DNA from: JAYFRE01 sp034926235
Lineage (GTDB): Bacteria; Pseudomonadota; Alphaproteobacteria; Rhodospirillales; Magnetospirillaceae
DNA: 8,722 nt
Direction: 5' to 3'
Assembly: GCA_034926235.1 (NCBI GenBank)
Contig: JAYFRE010000120.1
Coordinates: forward strand, 1 to 8,722
Below, in pieces: positions 5,887 to 8,722 of the stretch. The stretch's first letter is position 1, and the number at the start of each line of letters is the position of its first letter. A model generated the notes under the pieces. The model searched no databases. It was not told the DNA's origin and saw nothing but the letters and a program-made list of their open reading frames with translations. The translations under genes and the position numbers were made by a program.

Positions 5887-6054
5887 ATGGACAAAAGCCA
5901 TCTGCAAAGCCGAGGTTTCTTTACCGTCGGCCAACTTGCAGAATTGCGTGGCGATGACCACTGCGAGGCATCCAGCGCCGAAGCCACGCTTCTCGGCAAC
6001 GTCCGGTGGTCCCGCCCCGTATCCGAAACCCGCCCATCCGCTTCCGGCCCTTAG
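5887..6054 (+). CDS. Doubtful 55-residue open frame after the caspase-like gene
   Basis: An ATG 15 bases after the caspase stop opens a 55-residue frame beginning MDKSHLQSRGFFTVGQLAEL and ending opposite the stop of the MazF-like toxin gene. There is no good Shine-Dalgarno sequence. The first 25 residues read like a protein N-terminus; the rest is low in hydrophobic residues and looks random. A minus-strand frame across the same bases is equally open. It may be a remnant or chance. Apart from this, the stretch 5872-6050 between the convergent genes shows no clear terminator or gene. Confidence 0.15.
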   Translation: MDKSHLQSRGFFTVGQLAELRGDDHCEASSAEATLLGNVRWSRPVSETRPSASGP

Positions 6055-6410
6055 CCGTCTCTTTTTCGGCTCGATCTCGGTGATGCTGCCAAGCCCAGGA
6101 AGACCATCATCGCTTGGTTGAGCCGCACCACATCTTCGTCGTCCAAGCGCCCAACGCAGTCGCCGACCTTGGACTTGGGGACCGTCGTGATCTTGTCCAC
6201 CATCAGGCGGCAGGCTGAGCGCAGCCCGTTGCGTTCGTTCGGTTCAACGGGCAGGCGAAACAGTGGCGCCTCGGTTTCGTCCGTGGTGAAGGCACAGATA
6301 GTAATGGAAGCTGTCGCATCGAAACTATCGTCCTGCACGATGACCACGGGACGCGGCTTGCCTGCGTAATCCTTGCCGCCCGCAACCGTCCAGATATCCC
6401 CGCGTTTCAT
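6051..6410 (-). CDS. PemK/MazF-family toxin of a type II toxin-antitoxin system
   Basis: The 119-residue product is a PemK/MazF-like endoribonuclease, which cuts mRNA at short sequences and halts growth when its antitoxin is lost. Diagnostic parts are the start MKRGDIWTVAGG, the KPRPVVIVQDD strand (18-28), the TICAFTTDETEAPLFRLPV region (37-55), NERNGLRSACRLMVDKITTVP (58-78) and a C-terminal LNQAMMVFLGLA helix (97-108). The basic tail (SPRSSRKRDG) is slightly long for the family. Its ATG overlaps the stop of the antitoxin gene by four bases (ATGA), so both are translated in a coupled way. It converges on the caspase-like gene. Codon use is GC-rich like the host, unlike the neighbouring cassette, so it may have arrived separately. 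Confidence 0.93.
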   Translation of the reverse strand: MKRGDIWTVAGGKDYAGKPRPVVIVQDDSFDATASITICAFTTDETEAPLFRLPVEPNERNGLRSACRLMVDKITTVPKSKVGDCVGRLDDEDVVRLNQAMMVFLGLAASPRSSRKRDG

Positions 6411-6631
6411 TCATCGTCCCAATCGGAAACGGCATCGATGAATGCCTGATCCTTGCGCTCGCAGGCGCTCACCGCCACGGCCCGCGACTGGCGATGGGCT
6501 TCAGAACGAAAAAGAGGGGCATGCACATCCGGCACCCAAATCTGGATCGGGCGCAATCCCTGCGCACGGAGCCGGGCGCGGTATTCGCTGACCTTCACGC
6601 GAGAGGGCTTGGGACTGGATGTTGCACCCAT
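6407..6631 (-). CDS. MazE-like (DUF3018 family) antitoxin
   Basis: The 74-residue product matches the short antitoxin MazE-like (DUF3018) family, which pairs with PemK/MazF toxins. The conserved centre LRAQGLRPIQIWVPDVHAP (21-39) followed by a second helix (FRSEAHRQSRAVA) and an acidic tail (AVSDWDDE) are all present. The N-terminal part probably binds DNA and the acidic C-terminal part the toxin, by analogy with other MazE-like proteins. The ATG at 6629-6631 has GGAG at 6639-6642 as ribosome binding site. It is the first gene of the operon and overlaps the toxin start by 4 bp. A perfect 24-bp palindrome over its promoter is the likely site of autorepression. Confidence 0.9.
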   Translation of the reverse strand: MGATSSPKPSRVKVSEYRARLRAQGLRPIQIWVPDVHAPLFRSEAHRQSRAVAVSACERKDQAFIDAVSDWDDE

Positions 6632-6644
6632 GATCCGTCTCCAT

Positions 6645-6668
6645 TGTTAGGTTACATGTAACCTAACA
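6645..6668. promoter_or_regulatory. Perfect 24-bp palindromic operator of the toxin-antitoxin operon
   Basis: The half site TGTTAGGTTACA (6645-6656) is followed directly by its exact reverse complement (6657-6668), with no mismatch and no spacer. It covers the predicted -10 box and start point of the antitoxin promoter, which is where antitoxin or toxin-antitoxin complexes usually bind to repress. The assignment rests on position and symmetry. Confidence 0.75.
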
Positions 6669-6688
6669 CAGCTATCCGAGTCTGACAA
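6660..6688 (-). promoter_or_regulatory. Predicted promoter of the toxin-antitoxin operon
   Basis: On the minus strand TTGTCA (6683-6688, 5 of 6 matches to the -35 consensus) is spaced 17 bp from TAGGTT (6660-6665, weak -10). Transcription would start around 6653, about 22 bases before the antitoxin ATG. The -10 box lies inside the palindromic operator. It sits in the 74-bp gap after ubiB, so the operon need not rely on read-through. Confidence 0.5.
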
Positions 6689-6705
6689 TTCGTCTGCCGG
6701 ACGGA

Positions 6706-8247
6706 TCAGTCCAGAAGCAGCAGCGCCGCCAGGATGGCGATCAGCAGCCAGGGGGCCCATTCGGGGAATAGGCGGCGGGCGCGGCGGGCGGATTCCAGGT
6801 CGCGGATGCTGTCGGGATGCAGTTTGACGCCGCCGCGCAGCGCCGCGACTGTGCGTTCGACATCTTCCATCATTTCGGGCAGATTCAAGAATGCCTGGGC
6901 GAACCCTTCGGCAGCGTCACGGATGCGGGCTTGCGGCCCCAGATTTTCCAGCATCCATTGTTCGATCAGGGGTTCAGCCATCAGCCACATATTGGCCGAT
7001 GGGTTAAGGTGCCGGCCCAGCCCTTCGGCCACCAGCATGCTTTTTTGCAGGAACAGAAGCTGGGGCTGCACCTCCATCGAGAAGGTTTCCGTCACCTCGA
7101 ACAACTGCCCCAGCAGCCTTGCGATCGAAATTTCGTTCTGCGGTTTGCCAAAGATCGGCTCGGCGATCGAGCGGATCGCCTGGGTGAAGGCATCAACCGA
7201 TCGGTCGGCGGGCACATAGCCGGCCTTGAAATGCACCTCGGCCACGCGCCGGTAATCGGCGGTCAGGAACCCCAGCAGCATTTCACCCAGATAACGCCGC
7301 GTCTTGCGGTCCACCCGGCCGGTGATGCCGAAATCGACCGCGATCAGTTCGCCTTTCGCGCCGACGAACAAATTGCCGGGATGCATGTCGGCGTGAAAAA
7401 AGCCGTCCCGGAACACCATGTTGAAAAAAGCGTCGGCGATGACCTCGGTCAGGGCGACGATATCGACCCCGGCGGCGATCAGCTCGTCCTTGCGCCCCAT
7501 CGGGATACCGGTCACCCGTTCCATGGTCAGCACCCGCCGGGCGGTGTGCTCCCAATGGATGGTGGGCACGCGGAACGTGTCGTCGCCGGCGAAATTCTCC
7601 GCCATCTCGGCGGCGGCGGCGGCTTCGAAACGGAGATCCATTTCCAGCGCCACCGCATCCTCGAAGGTCTTGACCACCTCCGAGAAACGCAGCCGTCGCC
7701 AGCGCGGCAGCAGCCTTTCGGCCAGCCCCGCCAGACGGCGGAACAAGGCGATATCGGCGGAGAATTGCTCTTCGACCCCCGGACGCAAAATCTTGACCGC
7801 TACATCCTCGCCCGTGGCGGTGACGGCGAAATGCACCTGGGCGATGGAAGCGGCGGCGACGGCCTCGTCGTCGAAGCGCTGGAAAATCTCATCGACCGGA
7901 CGGCCCAGTTCCTCCGCGACGATGGCGCGCGCCTCGTAGCCTGGAAAGGGCGGCAGATTGTCCCGCAATCCGGCAAGATCGGCCGCAGCCTCCTCGCCCA
8001 CCAGATCCGAGCGCGTGGACAGTCCCTGGCCGAATTTGACGAAGGTCGGCCCCAGTTCCTCCAGCGCCGCAGCCAAACGCTGGCCGGGCCGTCCCGCCGC
8101 CAAGGCCGGATCGGCGAAACGGCCAAGGAAGCGGAACAAAAGGCCGGCCATGGGGCCGCACCGGTCAGGCAGCAGAATTGCGCCGTGGCGCGACAGGACG
8201 CGAACGATGTGGAAAAGCCGGACGAAATCGCGCAACGGGCCCGGCAT
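6706..8247 (-). CDS. ubiB: UbiB, ABC1/ADCK-family protein of ubiquinone biosynthesis
   Basis: UbiB is an atypical kinase-like ATPase at the inner membrane that supports ubiquinone synthesis, probably by helping the lipid-binding enzyme complex reach isoprenoid intermediates. The 513 residues show the family signatures in order: KFGQ (71-74, the KxGQ motif) in FVKFGQGLSTRSDL, the Ala-rich loop AAASIAQVH (131-139) that replaces the usual P-loop, VAVKILRPG (149-157), LEMDLRFEA (201-209), HADMHPGN (285-292) and DFG (305-307). A hydrophobic C-terminal segment (about 495-512, WLLIAILAALLLL) is the membrane anchor. The ATG at 8245-8247 lies five bases after the ubiE stop, and its Shine-Dalgarno is weak, so coupling to ubiE is likely. 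coaBC often follows in alphaproteobacteria; here the toxin-antitoxin operon does. Confidence 0.96.
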   Translation of the reverse strand: MPGPLRDFVRLFHIVRVLSRHGAILLPDRCGPMAGLLFRFLGRFADPALAAGRPGQRLAAALEELGPTFVKFGQGLSTRSDLVGEEAAADLAGLRDNLPPFPGYEARAIVAEELGRPVDEIFQRFDDEAVAAASIAQVHFAVTATGEDVAVKILRPGVEEQFSADIALFRRLAGLAERLLPRWRRLRFSEVVKTFEDAVALEMDLRFEAAAAAEMAENFAGDDTFRVPTIHWEHTARRVLTMERVTGIPMGRKDELIAAGVDIVALTEVIADAFFNMVFRDGFFHADMHPGNLFVGAKGELIAVDFGITGRVDRKTRRYLGEMLLGFLTADYRRVAEVHFKAGYVPADRSVDAFTQAIRSIAEPIFGKPQNEISIARLLGQLFEVTETFSMEVQPQLLFLQKSMLVAEGLGRHLNPSANMWLMAEPLIEQWMLENLGPQARIRDAAEGFAQAFLNLPEMMEDVERTVAALRGGVKLHPDSIRDLESARRARRLFPEWAPWLLIAILAALLLLD

Positions 8248-8252
8248 CGCCG

Positions 8253-8722
8253 CTACAACCGCCTGCCGGAATGCAAGGCCGAGATGCCGGCGGACAGATT
8301 GCGCCAGGACACCTGCTCGAAGCCCGCATCCCGCATCATCTCGGCCAATTCGGCCTGGGGCGGGAACAGGCGGATGCTTTCGACCAGATATTGATAAGCC
8401 TCGCGATTCGAGGCGATCAGCGCGCCCAGGCGCGGCAGCACGTGGAAGGAATAGCTGTCATAGAGCCGCCGCAACGGTTCGGGCGAGACATGGCTGAATT
8501 CCAGGCATAAGAACCGCCCGCCCGGCTTCAGCACGCGATAGGCCTCGGCCAGGGCTGCCTCGATATGGGTCACGTTGCGCAGACAAAAGGCGATGGTATA
8601 GGCGTCAACCGACCGGTCGGGGAAAGGCAAGGCTTCGGCATCGCCGCACACCCATTCGATCCCGTCCAGATTGCGGTCGATGGCGCGGTCGCGTCCGACT
8701 TCCAGCATCTCGCGGTTGATGT
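8253..8722 (-). CDS. ubiE: UbiE, demethylmenaquinone/ubiquinone C-methyltransferase, C-terminal part
   Basis: UbiE is the SAM-dependent methyltransferase that adds the C-methyl group to the benzoquinol ring in ubiquinone (and menaquinone) synthesis. The window cuts its 5' end; about 155 C-terminal residues are present, reading in from INREMLEVGRDRA. Clear family segments are GDAEALPFPDRSVDAYTIAF with LRNV directly after, the post-SAM motif AYRVLKPGGRFLCLEFS, the YDSYSFHVLPRLGALIASN stretch, and the terminal ISALHSGRRL. The N-terminal SAM-binding glycine loop lies beyond the window edge. It is the first visible gene of a ubiE-ubiB operon, with five bases between the genes. No frameshift is seen in the visible part. 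Confidence 0.95.
   Translation of the reverse strand, partial: INREMLEVGRDRAIDRNLDGIEWVCGDAEALPFPDRSVDAYTIAFCLRNVTHIEAALAEAYRVLKPGGRFLCLEFSHVSPEPLRRLYDSYSFHVLPRLGALIASNREAYQYLVESIRLFPPQAELAEMMRDAGFEQVSWRNLSAGISALHSGRRL

Noticed and set aside
4560..5890. Similar short words at 4561 (ACCCCTGAGA) and 5878 (ACCCCGAGA) as possible insertion-end repeats
   Set aside because: The match is short and imperfect, and without an integrase or an empty site for comparison it is within chance.
5749..5961. 70-codon minus-strand open frame overlapping the end of the caspase-like gene
   Set aside because: It is antisense to the conserved C-terminal caspase segment and shows no family motif; part of it reads passably as protein, but this is not enough to call a gene.
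5978..6000. Hairpin in the convergent gap (GCCGAAGC ... GCTTCTCGGC)
   Set aside because: The stem is bulged and no T run follows on either strand, so it is not a credible bidirectional terminator.

Overview
The window looks like the chromosome of a high-GC alphaproteobacterium, probably Rhodospirillales-like. I judge this from the protein sequences (L20, L35, PheS/PheT, UbiB, UbiE), the GC-rich third codon positions and the gene order; the genus cannot be fixed from this stretch. Two core, minus-strand gene blocks flank a small accessory region.

Left block (about 4 to 4271, minus strand): a good promoter (TTGCAT-17 bp-TATAAC) and a short 5' leader that can fold into an 11-bp hairpin precede rpmI (L35) and rplT (L20). 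A GC-rich hairpin ending in a short U run separates rplT from pheS. pheS and pheT (the two subunits of phenylalanyl-tRNA synthetase) overlap by four bases (ATGA). infC, which often heads this operon in other bacteria, is not in front of rpmI here.

Accessory region (about 4272 to 6705): it starts with GC-rich sequence without a confident gene, including a stop-to-stop Cys-rich frame that may be the end of a broken minus-strand gene. Base composition then drops sharply. In the AT-rich part two genes run on the plus strand: a 163-residue protein with one N-terminal, glycine-zipper-like membrane helix, and a 249-residue stand-alone caspase-like (clan CD, C14-type) peptidase with a visible His78/Cys117 dyad. 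Only 32 bp separate them and each has its own Shine-Dalgarno sequence, so they look like a two-gene cassette. My best reading, which is inference, is a compact suicide or defence module in which the protease acts on or with the small membrane protein. I do not recognise this pair as a named system. A convergent type II toxin-antitoxin operon follows (DUF3018 MazE-like antitoxin, then PemK/MazF toxin), with a perfect 24-bp palindrome over its promoter.

Right block (6706 to the window end, minus strand): ubiE (cut by the window edge) and ubiB, five bases apart, serve ubiquinone biosynthesis. coaBC, which often follows ubiB in alphaproteobacteria, is absent; the toxin-antitoxin operon sits there instead.

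The main point of interest is the caspase/membrane-protein pair, lodged between two housekeeping operons and next to an addiction module.
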